Shown here piece by piece: positions 6,817 to 14,578 of a stretch of DNA of 64,000 nt. The notes beneath the pieces were generated by a model, which saw only the letters and a program-made list of their open reading frames with translations, made no database searches and had not been told where the DNA came from. Each line of letters opens with the position of its first letter. Position 1 is the first letter of the stretch. The stretch is from Curtobacterium sp. Leaf261 (lineage in GTDB: Bacteria > Actinomycetota > Actinomycetes > Actinomycetales > Microbacteriaceae). The position numbers were made by a program, and so were the translations under genes. Where the stretch lies: NCBI RefSeq assembly GCF_001422205.1, contig NZ_LMMJ01000001.1:241591-305590 (forward strand), given 5' to 3'.

Positions 6817-9267
6817 GTGACGACGACGACGGACAACGACCGCACGACCGGGCCGGCCGACCAGCACGGGGCACCGCGACGAACTCCCGACATCGTGCGA
6901 CGCGCCTGGGTCCGGGTGCTCATGCTCGACCTCGGGCTGGTCAAGACCGAGACCGCACTCCGGACGCTGTTCTCCGTCCCCGCGGGCATGGGCCTCGGGT
7001 ACCTCATCGCCGTGTCCGTGGGACTGCCGGGCATCCTCGGTCTGCTCATCGGCGCCATGCCCGCGTTCATCAGCTGTCTCGTGGTCGTCGATGCGAGTGC
7101 GTGGCGCGTCGCCGGGCGGACGGGTGCGCTCGTGGTCCCCTTCGTCGCGTCGCTCTCCTCGAGCATCGCGCTGCACCGGTTCCGGGTCCTCGAGCTCGTC
7201 CTCATCGTCGGCCTGCTGTTCCTGCAGTTCGCCGCAGCCGGCTGGGGCAAGTGGGCGCACGACGCCGCCGTCGTGCTTTTCGCCGGGTACCTGTGCGGGC
7301 TCCTGACGCCGGTGCCCGAGACGAGCGTGGTGGGCCTCGCGCTGATCGGTGCCGCCTCGCTCGCGGCGACGATCGTCGTCCGCACCGTCGCGTTCCGGCC
7401 GGCGCCGTACCGCTCGCTCCTCCGCACCCGACGGGCGTTCGTCGGCTGGGCGAGCACCGTGCTCGTGGCCGCCGAGGCCCTGCTCGCCGCCGAGGGTCCC
7501 GGCACCGCCGACCGTCGGGCCTCGCAGCACGCCCGACGTCGACTCCGGCGCAGGCTCGGCCGGCTGCAGGAGGTCGCACTGTCGGCCGACGGCATGCTCG
7601 CGGCGACCGGCTCGGGCACCGCCGGCGAGGCCGCGGAGACGCTGCACCGCCTGCTGTTCGACACGCACCTCGCGGTCGACGGCCTCGGTCGGACCGCCGA
7701 GTCACTCGTCGCCACGGGTGCGCCGGGAGACGTCCGAGCGATCGTCCGCGAGGCCCTGCAGACCGTCATCGCGGGCGGTGGCGCGCTCGGCGACGACGCT
7801 GCGAGGACGCTGCTCGCCCGGTACCGCGTCACCCCCGCCGGACACCAGGGGCTCGCCGGCCCGACGCACGTCGTGCACCGTGCCGCGTGGCAGTTGGCCG
7901 ACCTCGCCGCGACGACCGCGACGTGGCGCAGACTCCGGGACGAACTGCCGCGCGACGGCTCCGGCGTGCCGTTCAGCAGCCCGGTCGTGCTCGTCGGGGG
8001 ACGCCCGTCCGGCGCGGTCCCCGTGCTCGAGGACGCTCTCGAGGGCGGTGGGCTCAGCGGCCCGTGGCGTCGGCTGCACATCTCGGCCTCGATCCGCACG
8101 GGCATCCAGGCCGCCGTCGCCGTGGCGATCGTCGAGCCGCTCGCCCTCGCGCTGAGCGGCCAGCGCTTCTACTGGGGCGTGATCGGCGCGATGATCGTGT
8201 TCGCGGGCACGAACTCGACGCACGACCGGATCCGCAAGGGACTGCACCGCGGACTCGGGACGGTGCTCGGCGGCGCCATCGGCATCGGGCTCGTCGACCT
8301 CCTGGGGACGACCCACCCGGCGACGACGATCGTCGTCGTGGTCGTCGCCCTCGCCATCGGCATGTACGGCTTCGGCGGCGTCTACTCGGTCTGGGTGACG
8401 TGCCTCGTCGTCGTGCTCTGCCAGGTCTACGCGTACTCGGGCTCGTTCAGCGACGCACTCATCCCACTGCGCCTCGCCGAGAACCTGCTCGGGGCCGCCG
8501 TCGCCATCCTCGTCAGCGTGCTCGTGTTCCCCGTCGCGACGGGGGCGATGCACCGGAGTGCGGTGCGTCGGCAGCTCGCGGCCGCGCGGGCGTTCGTGCT
8601 CGAGGCCGGTGGCGGACCGGACACCGCTGGCGGCCTCCGTCCCGCGTCGCGCGCGCTCGACGCCGCGACCTACCAGCTCGACGCGGTGACGAAGCCGATG
8701 GTGCGGGTCCCGACCGGCGGCGGAACGCGCGGCGACGCGATGACCGGTGCGAGCCTCCGGTCCGTCGCGGTGTTCGCTCGAGAGCTCGCCGGTCGAGCCG
8801 GCCAGACCGGAACCGACGCCGCCGTCGCTGACGCCGCTGTCGCTGACGCCGCTGTCGCTGACGCCGCCGTCGCTGACGCTGACGCTGCGGACGTCGCGCG
8901 TGCGATGGCCGACGTCGCCGGGGTGCTCGCGACCTCGATCGACGCGCTGTCCGGCGCGGTCGGCGCGGTGGGCGCGCGACGGGTGGGTGGCGGCCGCCAC
9001 GAGCGTGCCGGGGCACGCGCCGACGACGTGTGGACCCGCGTCGGCATGCGGATCGAGGAGATCGACGCGATGCTCCCCGACGACGCCAGCGGCCCCGAGT
9101 GGGTCCGGGACCGTCTCCACTGCCTCGGTCGCGTCGACGATGCGCTCGCGCTCCTCGCCGAGCGTGTCGGGCTCCCCGTCACCGGCGTCGCGGCATCCGG
9201 TGCGACGCCGTCGGCACGGGTCCGGCGTGCGGAGCGACTCGTCGCGCGGCGGTTCGCCGACCGCTGA
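6817..9267 (+). CDS. FUSC-family (fusaric-acid-resistance-like / aromatic acid exporter) membrane protein
   Basis: The 816-residue protein has two hydrophobic blocks of several transmembrane helices, roughly residues 50-200 and 425-590, separated and followed by soluble alanine-rich regions. The second block, RTGIQAAVAVAIVEPLALALSG and on through HDRIRKGLHRGLGTVLGGAIGI, is the recognisable FUSC-like part. Relatives export aromatic acids or related compounds, or are of unknown function. GTG 6817 is chosen because homologous sequence begins there; TACGAT at 6781-6786 is a possible -10, giving a leader of about 25 nt with GAGGAAGG. A DAAVA repeat occupies about residues 667-686. The transported substrate is unknown. 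Confidence 0.75.
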   Translation: MTTTTDNDRTTGPADQHGAPRRTPDIVRRAWVRVLMLDLGLVKTETALRTLFSVPAGMGLGYLIAVSVGLPGILGLLIGAMPAFISCLVVVDASAWRVAGRTGALVVPFVASLSSSIALHRFRVLELVLIVGLLFLQFAAAGWGKWAHDAAVVLFAGYLCGLLTPVPETSVVGLALIGAASLAATIVVRTVAFRPAPYRSLLRTRRAFVGWASTVLVAAEALLAAEGPGTADRRASQHARRRLRRRLGRLQEVALSADGMLAATGSGTAGEAAETLHRLLFDTHLAVDGLGRTAESLVATGAPGDVRAIVREALQTVIAGGGALGDDAARTLLARYRVTPAGHQGLAGPTHVVHRAAWQLADLAATTATWRRLRDELPRDGSGVPFSSPVVLVGGRPSGAVPVLEDALEGGGLSGPWRRLHISASIRTGIQAAVAVAIVEPLALALSGQRFYWGVIGAMIVFAGTNSTHDRIRKGLHRGLGTVLGGAIGIGLVDLLGTTHPATTIVVVVVALAIGMYGFGGVYSVWVTCLVVVLCQVYAYSGSFSDALIPLRLAENLLGAAVAILVSVLVFPVATGAMHRSAVRRQLAAARAFVLEAGGGPDTAGGLRPASRALDAATYQLDAVTKPMVRVPTGGGTRGDAMTGASLRSVAVFARELAGRAGQTGTDAAVADAAVADAAVADAAVADADAADVARAMADVAGVLATSIDALSGAVGAVGARRVGGGRHERAGARADDVWTRVGMRIEEIDAMLPDDASGPEWVRDRLHCLGRVDDALALLAERVGLPVTGVAASGATPSARVRRAERLVARRFADR
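8815..8874. repeat. 15-bp tandem repeat in the FUSC gene, 4 copies
   Basis: The unit GACGCCGCYGTCGCT occurs four times in frame (8815, 8830, 8845, 8860), encoding DAAVA each time, in the soluble C-terminal region. Confidence 0.85.
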
Positions 9268-9342
9268 GCCGGCGGGGCGACCCGGACCGGGACCCGGACC
9301 CGGACCCGGCAGGGTGCTGCGCATCGGGGTGGTGCACCTCGA

Positions 9343-9364
9343 TGTCGGCGGCGCGTGTGACGAT
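9343..9364 (+). promoter_or_regulatory. Possible PafBC-type (RecA-NDp-like) promoter of dinB
   Basis: TGTCGGCG, eight bases, then GACGAT resembles the actinobacterial DNA-damage promoter consensus TTGTCRGTG-N8-TANNNT with three departures. It ends 23 nt before the polymerase IV start. PafB and PafC, the activators of that promoter class, are encoded in this window. Confidence 0.35.
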
Positions 9365-9387
9365 GGTCCTCCGACGGAAGGGGCCGG

Positions 9388-10674
9388 GTGAGCAAGCAGG
9401 ACGGCAGCACGCGTCTGGTGAACGACGCGCCGAGCGACGACGTCACCGCGACGGTGCTCCACGTGGACATGGACGCCTTCTTCGCCTCCGTGGAGCTCCT
9501 GGACCGCCCTGACCTCGTCGGCCGCCCGGTGATCGTCGGGCACGACTCGGACCGTTCCGTGGTGACCGCGGCGACGTACGAGGCCCGCAAGTACGGCATC
9601 AACTCGGCCATGCCGATGGCGATCGCCCGACGCCGCTGCCCGCACGCGGTGATCGTCGAGCCGCACTTCGAGAAGTACACGGCCAAGTCCCGCGCCGTGA
9701 TGGAGATCTTCGACCGCTTCACCCCGGTGGTGGAACGGCTCGGGATCGACGAGGCGTTCCTCGACGTCGCGGGTGCGCTCCGGATGCACGGCACCCCGTG
9801 GAACGTCGGCCGGATGATCCGGCAGACAGTCCTCGCCGAGACCGGGCTGCACTGCTCGGTGGGCGCCGCGGCGACCAAGTTCGTCGCGAAGCTCGCCTCG
9901 AGCCGGGCGAAGCCGGACGGTCTGCTCGTCGTCCCCGCCGCGGACACGATCGCGTTCCTGCACCCCCAGCCGGTCTCCGGGCTCTGGGGCGTCGGCGGGA
10001 AGACGCAGGAGATGCTCGAGCGCCGGGGGATCCGCACCATCGGTGACCTCGCGAACACCCCCGTGGCCTCGCTCGTCGGTGCGCTCGGTCCGGCCGGGGG
10101 CAGCAAGCTGTTCGAACTCGCGTGGGGTCGCGACCCGCGCCACGTCGAGACCGGCACCCGCGAGAAGTCCGTGGGGCACGAGGTCACGTTCGGTGTGGAC
10201 GTCACCGACCGCGACGAACTCGCCCGCGAGCTCCTGCGCCTCGCGGACAAGGTCGCAGCACGCATGCGGGCGGCGTCCGTGCAGGCCAGGACGATCGCCA
10301 TCAAGGTCCGGTACACCGACTTCACGACGCTGACGCGTTCCCGCACCCTCGCGGAGCCCACCGACGTCGCGCGCCGCATCCACAAGGAGGCCGTGGAGCT
10401 GTACGACGTGCTGCACCGGCCCGGGCAGCGGATCCGGCTCATCGGCGTCCGCGGCGAGAACCTCGTGCCGGCCGGCGACAGCAACGCGCTCTGGGACGAC
10501 GACGCGCCGTGGCGGGACACCGAGACGACGGTCGATGCGGTCACGGCGCGGTTCGGCGCTGGCATGCTCCGGCCCGCCTCGCTGGTGCGGGGGAGTGCGG
10601 CACGACCCGACCTCGGGGGTGCTCCGGACGGCGGCTCCCGTGTCCCGCACGCTCGCCAGGACGGCGGGTCGTGA
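9388..10674 (+). CDS. dinB: DNA polymerase IV (Y-family translesion polymerase)
   Basis: Y-family polymerases copy past damaged bases with low fidelity. The 428-residue protein shows VLHVDMDAFFASVE near residue 25 (first metal-binding acidic residues), the finger segment VVTAATYEARKYGI, and RLGIDEAFLDV near residue 115 (catalytic D-E). Further on are CSVGAAATKFVAKLASSRAKPDG, a helix-hairpin-helix around GLWGVGGKTQEML, and a little-finger domain. The C-terminal 40 residues look disordered and lack a sure beta-clamp motif. GTG 9388 follows GGAAGGGG. The SF2 helicase gene starts 26 bp downstream. Regulation by PafBC is possible. Confidence 0.93.
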   Translation: MSKQDGSTRLVNDAPSDDVTATVLHVDMDAFFASVELLDRPDLVGRPVIVGHDSDRSVVTAATYEARKYGINSAMPMAIARRRCPHAVIVEPHFEKYTAKSRAVMEIFDRFTPVVERLGIDEAFLDVAGALRMHGTPWNVGRMIRQTVLAETGLHCSVGAAATKFVAKLASSRAKPDGLLVVPAADTIAFLHPQPVSGLWGVGGKTQEMLERRGIRTIGDLANTPVASLVGALGPAGGSKLFELAWGRDPRHVETGTREKSVGHEVTFGVDVTDRDELARELLRLADKVAARMRAASVQARTIAIKVRYTDFTTLTRSRTLAEPTDVARRIHKEAVELYDVLHRPGQRIRLIGVRGENLVPAGDSNALWDDDAPWRDTETTVDAVTARFGAGMLRPASLVRGSAARPDLGGAPDGGSRVPHARQDGGS

Positions 10675-10686
10675 CGGCCGAGCGGG

Positions 10687-10692
10687 TAGAAT
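10687..10692 (+). promoter_or_regulatory. -10 box for leaderless helicase gene
   Basis: TAGAAT lies 8 nt before GTG 10701, so the helicase can be transcribed independently of dinB. Confidence 0.6.
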
Positions 10693-10700
10693 CTCGTCCA

Positions 10701-12659
10701 GTGAGCGCAGCGGAGTGGAACGGGGACGGACGCCGAGACGGCGACCCGCAGGGAACCCTCTTCGACGCGGACGGCGGCCCGGATGACGGCCGCCACGGTG
10801 GCGGTGCGGGCGAGAGTCCCGAGCAGGTCCGCGACCGGGCGGAAGCGGCAGCCGAGGCCGAAGTCGCCGGGAACAACGCCGCGCTCCACCTCACGCCGGC
10901 GTTCCCCGACCGAGCAGCGTGGGGCACGGCGTCGAAGCTCCGCGCATGGCAGGTCGAGGCCCTGACGCGGTACTTCGAGACCGAGCCCAGGGACTTCCTC
11001 GCGGCGGCCACCCCGGGCGCCGGCAAGACGACGTTCGCGCTCCGCCTGGCGACCGAGCTCCTCGCCAGGAACACCATCGACCGCATCACGGTCGTCGCGC
11101 CGACCGAACACCTGAAGCGGCAGTGGGCCGACGCCGCGGACCGCGTCGGGATCCGCCTCGACCCGATGTTCAAGAACGGCGACGGCACCTTCGGACGCCA
11201 CTACCAGGGTGTCGCGATCACGTACGCGCAGGTCGGCATGAACCCGGAGGTGCACCGTCGCATCACCGAGGGCGGCCGCACGCTCGTGATCCTCGACGAG
11301 GTGCACCACGGCGGCGACGCCCTGACCTGGGGTGACGGCATCCGCGAGTCGTTCCAGAAGGCCACCAGGCGCCTCTCCCTGAGCGGGACGCCGTTCCGCT
11401 CGGACACCGCGCCGATCCCGTTCGTGCAGTACGCACCGGACGAGCAGGGCATCCGGACCTCGATCTCGGACTACAACTACGGCTACGGGCGTGCCCTCAA
11501 GGACGGCGTCGTCCGCCCGGTGCTCTTCATGGCCTACGCCGGACAGATGCGCTGGAAGACCCGGATGGGCGACGAGATGTCCGCCTCGCTCGGGGAGCAG
11601 GTCACGAAGGACATCACGGCGCAGGCCTGGCGGACCGCCCTGGCACCGGACGGCGAGTGGATGACGGCGGTGCTCCGTGCCGCGGACACCCGGCTGACCG
11701 AGGTCCGTCGCGGGGTGCCGGACGCGGGTGGTCTGGTCATCGCGACCGACACCACGACCGCGCGGGCCTACGCCAGGATCCTGCAGCAGATCACGGGGGA
11801 GCGCCCGACGGTGGTGCTCTCCGACGAGGCAGCCGGGTCGAGCCGGATCGGTGCCTTCGCGGCGGACGAGTCGCGGTGGATGGTCGCCGTCCGCATGGTG
11901 TCCGAGGGCGTCGACGTCCCACGGCTCTGCGTCGGCGTGTACGCCACCAGCGCGAGCACCCCGCTGTTCTTCGCCCAGGTGATCGGCCGTTTCGTGCGGG
12001 CCCGTCGTCGCGGGGAGACGGCGTCGGTGTTCCTGCCGAGCGTCCCCGGTCTGATGGCACTCGCGGCGAGCCTGGAGCTCGAGCGGGACCACGCGCTCGA
12101 CCGCCCGAAGGACAGCGACGACGGCCTGTACAACCCGGAAGACGCGCTGGTCGCCGAGGCCAACCGCGAGGAGAAGGCGTCCGACTCACTGCTCGACCTG
12201 CAGCCGTTCGAGGCCCTGGACTCGCAGGCATCGTTCGACCGTGTGCTCTACGACGGCGGTGAGTACGGCGACGGCGGTGAGATCGGGAGCCTCGAGGAGC
12301 TCGACTTCATCGGCATCCCGGGGCTCCTGGAGCCAGACCAGGTGCGCGACCTCCTCCGGCAGCGGCAGGCGACCCAGGCCAAGCGCGGCAAGGGTCGACC
12401 CGGTGGACCCGGGGGCAAGGACGGCACGCCGAAGGCCCAGGCCGACGAGAACCGCCCGCTCTACATGACCATCAAGGAGCAGCGGTCCGAGCTGCATCGC
12501 CTCGTGTCGATCTGGTCGCGACACGCGAACGAGCCGCACGGGTCGATCCACGCCGAGCTCCGTCGGGTCAGCGGCGGGCCGGCCGTCGCGCAGGCGAGCA
12601 CCGAGCAGATCCAGAAGCGCATCGACATCCTCCGGTCCCGTATCGGCAACCGACGATGA
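10701..12659 (+). CDS. DEAD/DEAH-box SF2 helicase (type III restriction ResIII-like)
   Basis: The 652-residue protein has a RecA1 domain with Walker A TPGAGKTTFALRLATELL near residue 105, motif Ia VVAPTEHLKRQW, Walker B DEVHHGGD and motif III SGTPFRSD. The RecA2 domain includes VRMVSEGVDVPRLCVGVY (motif V) and FFAQVIGRFVRARRRGE (motif VI). The last 200 residues are charged and probably bind a partner or nucleic acid. Close relatives are standalone actinobacterial helicases of unknown role rather than restriction subunits; no methylase or endonuclease gene is adjacent. The start is set by the TAGAAT box 8 nt upstream of GTG; the open frame before it lies inside dinB. Confidence 0.85.
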   Translation: MSAAEWNGDGRRDGDPQGTLFDADGGPDDGRHGGGAGESPEQVRDRAEAAAEAEVAGNNAALHLTPAFPDRAAWGTASKLRAWQVEALTRYFETEPRDFLAAATPGAGKTTFALRLATELLARNTIDRITVVAPTEHLKRQWADAADRVGIRLDPMFKNGDGTFGRHYQGVAITYAQVGMNPEVHRRITEGGRTLVILDEVHHGGDALTWGDGIRESFQKATRRLSLSGTPFRSDTAPIPFVQYAPDEQGIRTSISDYNYGYGRALKDGVVRPVLFMAYAGQMRWKTRMGDEMSASLGEQVTKDITAQAWRTALAPDGEWMTAVLRAADTRLTEVRRGVPDAGGLVIATDTTTARAYARILQQITGERPTVVLSDEAAGSSRIGAFAADESRWMVAVRMVSEGVDVPRLCVGVYATSASTPLFFAQVIGRFVRARRRGETASVFLPSVPGLMALAASLELERDHALDRPKDSDDGLYNPEDALVAEANREEKASDSLLDLQPFEALDSQASFDRVLYDGGEYGDGGEIGSLEELDFIGIPGLLEPDQVRDLLRQRQATQAKRGKGRPGGPGGKDGTPKAQADENRPLYMTIKEQRSELHRLVSIWSRHANEPHGSIHAELRRVSGGPAVAQASTEQIQKRIDILRSRIGNRR

Positions 12660-12727
12660 GCGCGTGCCGACGATCACTGCGTGCCGACGATGACCGGCGA
12701 CCGACGATGACCGGCGACCGACGATGA
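12656..12727. repeat. 17-bp tandem repeat behind the helicase gene
   Basis: CGACGATGACCGGCGAC occurs at 12685 and 12702, with a partial third copy from 12719 that contains the ATG of the next small gene. A related GCGTGCCGACGAT precedes it twice. Confidence 0.75.
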
Positions 12728-12927
12728 TCGAGACCGTCGACGACACGACGTGGTTCGTCAAGCGGTCGGCCGACGCGTCCCCGGAGGCGATCATCGACCG
12801 GTTCGGCGGTGGGTTCCGACTGCGGCGGTTCTCCCTGGCGGAGTCACGCCGGACGCAGCACGGGGTGTTCGTGTCCGCCGACGCAGCCGAGACCGCGTGG
12901 TGGCGACTGCGGCAGAAGGCTCGCTGA
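12724..12927 (+). CDS. Small hypothetical protein, 67 residues
   Basis: The frame starts MIETVDDTTWFVKRSADAS and ends WWRLRQKAR. Codon third positions are as GC-rich as in neighbouring genes, which favours real coding. It has no signal peptide, membrane segment or motif that I recognise. There is no Shine-Dalgarno sequence; the ATG is created by the last copy of a 17-bp tandem repeat. It may be translationally linked to the helicase gene 64 bp upstream. It could also be a conserved lineage-specific orphan or a chance frame. Confidence 0.5.
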   Translation: MIETVDDTTWFVKRSADASPEAIIDRFGGGFRLRRFSLAESRRTQHGVFVSADAAETAWWRLRQKAR

Positions 12928-12944
12928 GCCAGCTCCGGACACGT

Positions 12945-12962
12945 GATCCGTGCCTCCCGGCC
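12945..12962. repeat. Dispersed palindromic repeat, half-site
   Basis: GATCCGTGCCTCCCGGCC matches the right arm of the element at 47587-47642. The left arm is not clear here. Confidence 0.5.
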
Positions 12963-13038
12963 TTCGGATCTCCTGCCGAGTGCCGGAACCGCCCGGCAAA
13001 TGGTGACCCAGCGTCGGAATCTGGCGTAGACCAGGAGC

Positions 13039-14367
13039 ATGGCTGACTCCATCCCCCACGTCCTCGTCCTCGGCGGCGGTTCCGCCGGCTACACCACCGT
13101 GCTGCACCTCCAGAAGCAGGCGACCACGGTGCCGATGCGCATCACGCTCGTGGACGCGAACACGTACTTCACCTACCTGCCCTTCCTGCCGGAGGTGGCT
13201 GGCGGGCACATCAGCCCGCGCGACGTGACCGTGGAGCTCCGGAAGGCCCTGAAGAAGACCCGGGTCATCCAGGGCAAGGTCACGGGTGTCGACTCGAAGG
13301 CCAAGACGGTCGCCGTGTCGACCGCCGGTGGTGACGACCGCACGCTCGGGTACGACCAGCTCGTGGTCGCCGTCGGTTCGGTGACCCGGGTGTTCAAGAC
13401 GCCGGGTCTCGTCGAGAACGCCGTCGGCTTCAAGACCGTCGAAGAGGCCGCGTTCGTCCGCTCGAAGCTCCTCGACAACATCGCCAAGGCCGCCGCGACC
13501 CGCGACGAGGAAGAGCGCCGCAAGCTCCTCACCAGCATCTTCATCGGCGGTGGTTACACGGGCGTGGAGGCGATCGGCGAGCTGTTCGACGTGTCGCAGG
13601 CCGCCATCGCGTCGTACCCGTCGCTCGCCGGCGAGCAGCCTCGCTGGGTGCTCATCGACGCGCTCGACCGCGTCGCGCCGGAGGTCGGCCCGGAGCTGTC
13701 GAAGTGGACCCTCGAGGCCCTGCGCGCCCGTGGCATCGACGTCCGCCTGAAGACCACGATGCCGAGCTGCGAGGGCGGAGTCGTCAAGCTCAGCGACGGC
13801 GACGAGTTCGGTGCCGGGCTCATCGTCTGGACGGCCGGTGTCAAGCCGAACCCGCTCCTCGACGCCACCGACCTGCCGCGCGGGCCGAAGGGACACCTGG
13901 CCGCGAACGCGAAGCTCCAGGTCGAGGCCGAGGACACCCACGAGGTCGTCGAGGGCGTCTGGGGACTCGGCGACGTCGCGCAGGTCCCCGACCTGACGGC
14001 CGAGAAGCAGCCGGCGTACTACCCGCCGAACGCCCAGAACGCGGTGCGGCAGGCGGTCACGGTCGCGAACAACATCGTCGCGACGATCACCGGCGGCTCG
14101 ATCGAGGAGTACCGCCACGTGTCGATCGGCACGGTGGCGTCGTACGGCGTCGGAAAGGGTGCTGCGAACATCAAGGGCATCAAGATGACCAACCTGCTCG
14201 CCTGGTTCGCCCACCGCGCCTACCACGTGTACGCGATGCCGACGCTGAACCGCAAGGTCCGCATCGTGCTCGGATGGGTCACCGGAGCGGTGTCGGGTCG
14301 CGACTCGACGTCCCTCATCAAGGAGACGAACCCGCGTTCCGCGTTCGAGGACGCCGCCGCGAGCTGA
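13039..14367 (+). CDS. ndh: Type II NADH dehydrogenase (NAD(P)/FAD-dependent oxidoreductase)
   Basis: NDH-2 passes electrons from NADH to quinone on the inner face of the membrane without pumping protons. The 442-residue protein opens with the FAD-binding dinucleotide fold VLGGGSAGYTTVLHL. YFTYLPFLPEVAGG follows. The second dinucleotide fold, for NADH, is IFIGGGYTGVEAIGEL near residue 170, and the conserved late FAD contact is WTAGVKPNPLLD with GLGDVAQVPD. The C-terminal stretch with TNLLAWFAHRAYHVY is amphipathic, suiting membrane attachment. An AGGAG sits only 1 nt before the ATG, too near to act, whereas TAGACC (13027-13032) would support a leaderless start. It feeds the quinone pool used by QcrCAB further along. 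Confidence 0.88.
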   Translation: MADSIPHVLVLGGGSAGYTTVLHLQKQATTVPMRITLVDANTYFTYLPFLPEVAGGHISPRDVTVELRKALKKTRVIQGKVTGVDSKAKTVAVSTAGGDDRTLGYDQLVVAVGSVTRVFKTPGLVENAVGFKTVEEAAFVRSKLLDNIAKAAATRDEEERRKLLTSIFIGGGYTGVEAIGELFDVSQAAIASYPSLAGEQPRWVLIDALDRVAPEVGPELSKWTLEALRARGIDVRLKTTMPSCEGGVVKLSDGDEFGAGLIVWTAGVKPNPLLDATDLPRGPKGHLAANAKLQVEAEDTHEVVEGVWGLGDVAQVPDLTAEKQPAYYPPNAQNAVRQAVTVANNIVATITGGSIEEYRHVSIGTVASYGVGKGAANIKGIKMTNLLAWFAHRAYHVYAMPTLNRKVRIVLGWVTGAVSGRDSTSLIKETNPRSAFEDAAAS

Positions 14368-14394
14368 CCCTCGGGTCGCTTCCGCGACCGTTCG

Positions 14395-14434
14395 GACGGG
14401 AGGCACGGTGCCAGCTGGCACCGTGCCTCCCGTC
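14395..14434. repeat. 40-bp perfect palindrome: intact copy of the dispersed repeat and likely ndh terminator
   Basis: GACGGGAGGCACGGTGCCAG is followed at once by its exact reverse complement. RNA from either strand would fold into a long hairpin with only a minimal loop. It begins 28 bp after the ndh stop codon and is the best-preserved member of the family found across the window. Confidence 0.85.
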
Positions 14435-14578
14435 TGTCTGCGGGCGCCTTGCGGAATGGTCCGTCGAAATGCCGACAGGTGGATCCGCCCGAGTCGGGGT
14501 ATGAATAACCAAGAAGGTTGCGAAATACCCACCAGGTCGGAGCAACGACGCTCCGGACCTCGACGAGGAGGATCCATC

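Noticed and set aside
8670-12092. A 1140-codon minus-strand frame opposite FUSC, dinB and the helicase
   Set aside because: The composition is Arg/Gly/His-rich shadow sequence and the plus strand carries well-conserved enzymes over the same interval.
10701-12659. Type III restriction-modification system
   Set aside because: The ResIII-like helicase has no adjacent methyltransferase and no nuclease domain that I can see; it is better treated as a stand-alone helicase.
13033-13041. AGGAG as ribosome binding site of ndh
   Set aside because: It ends 1 nt before the ATG, too close to function; a leaderless start after TAGACC fits better.
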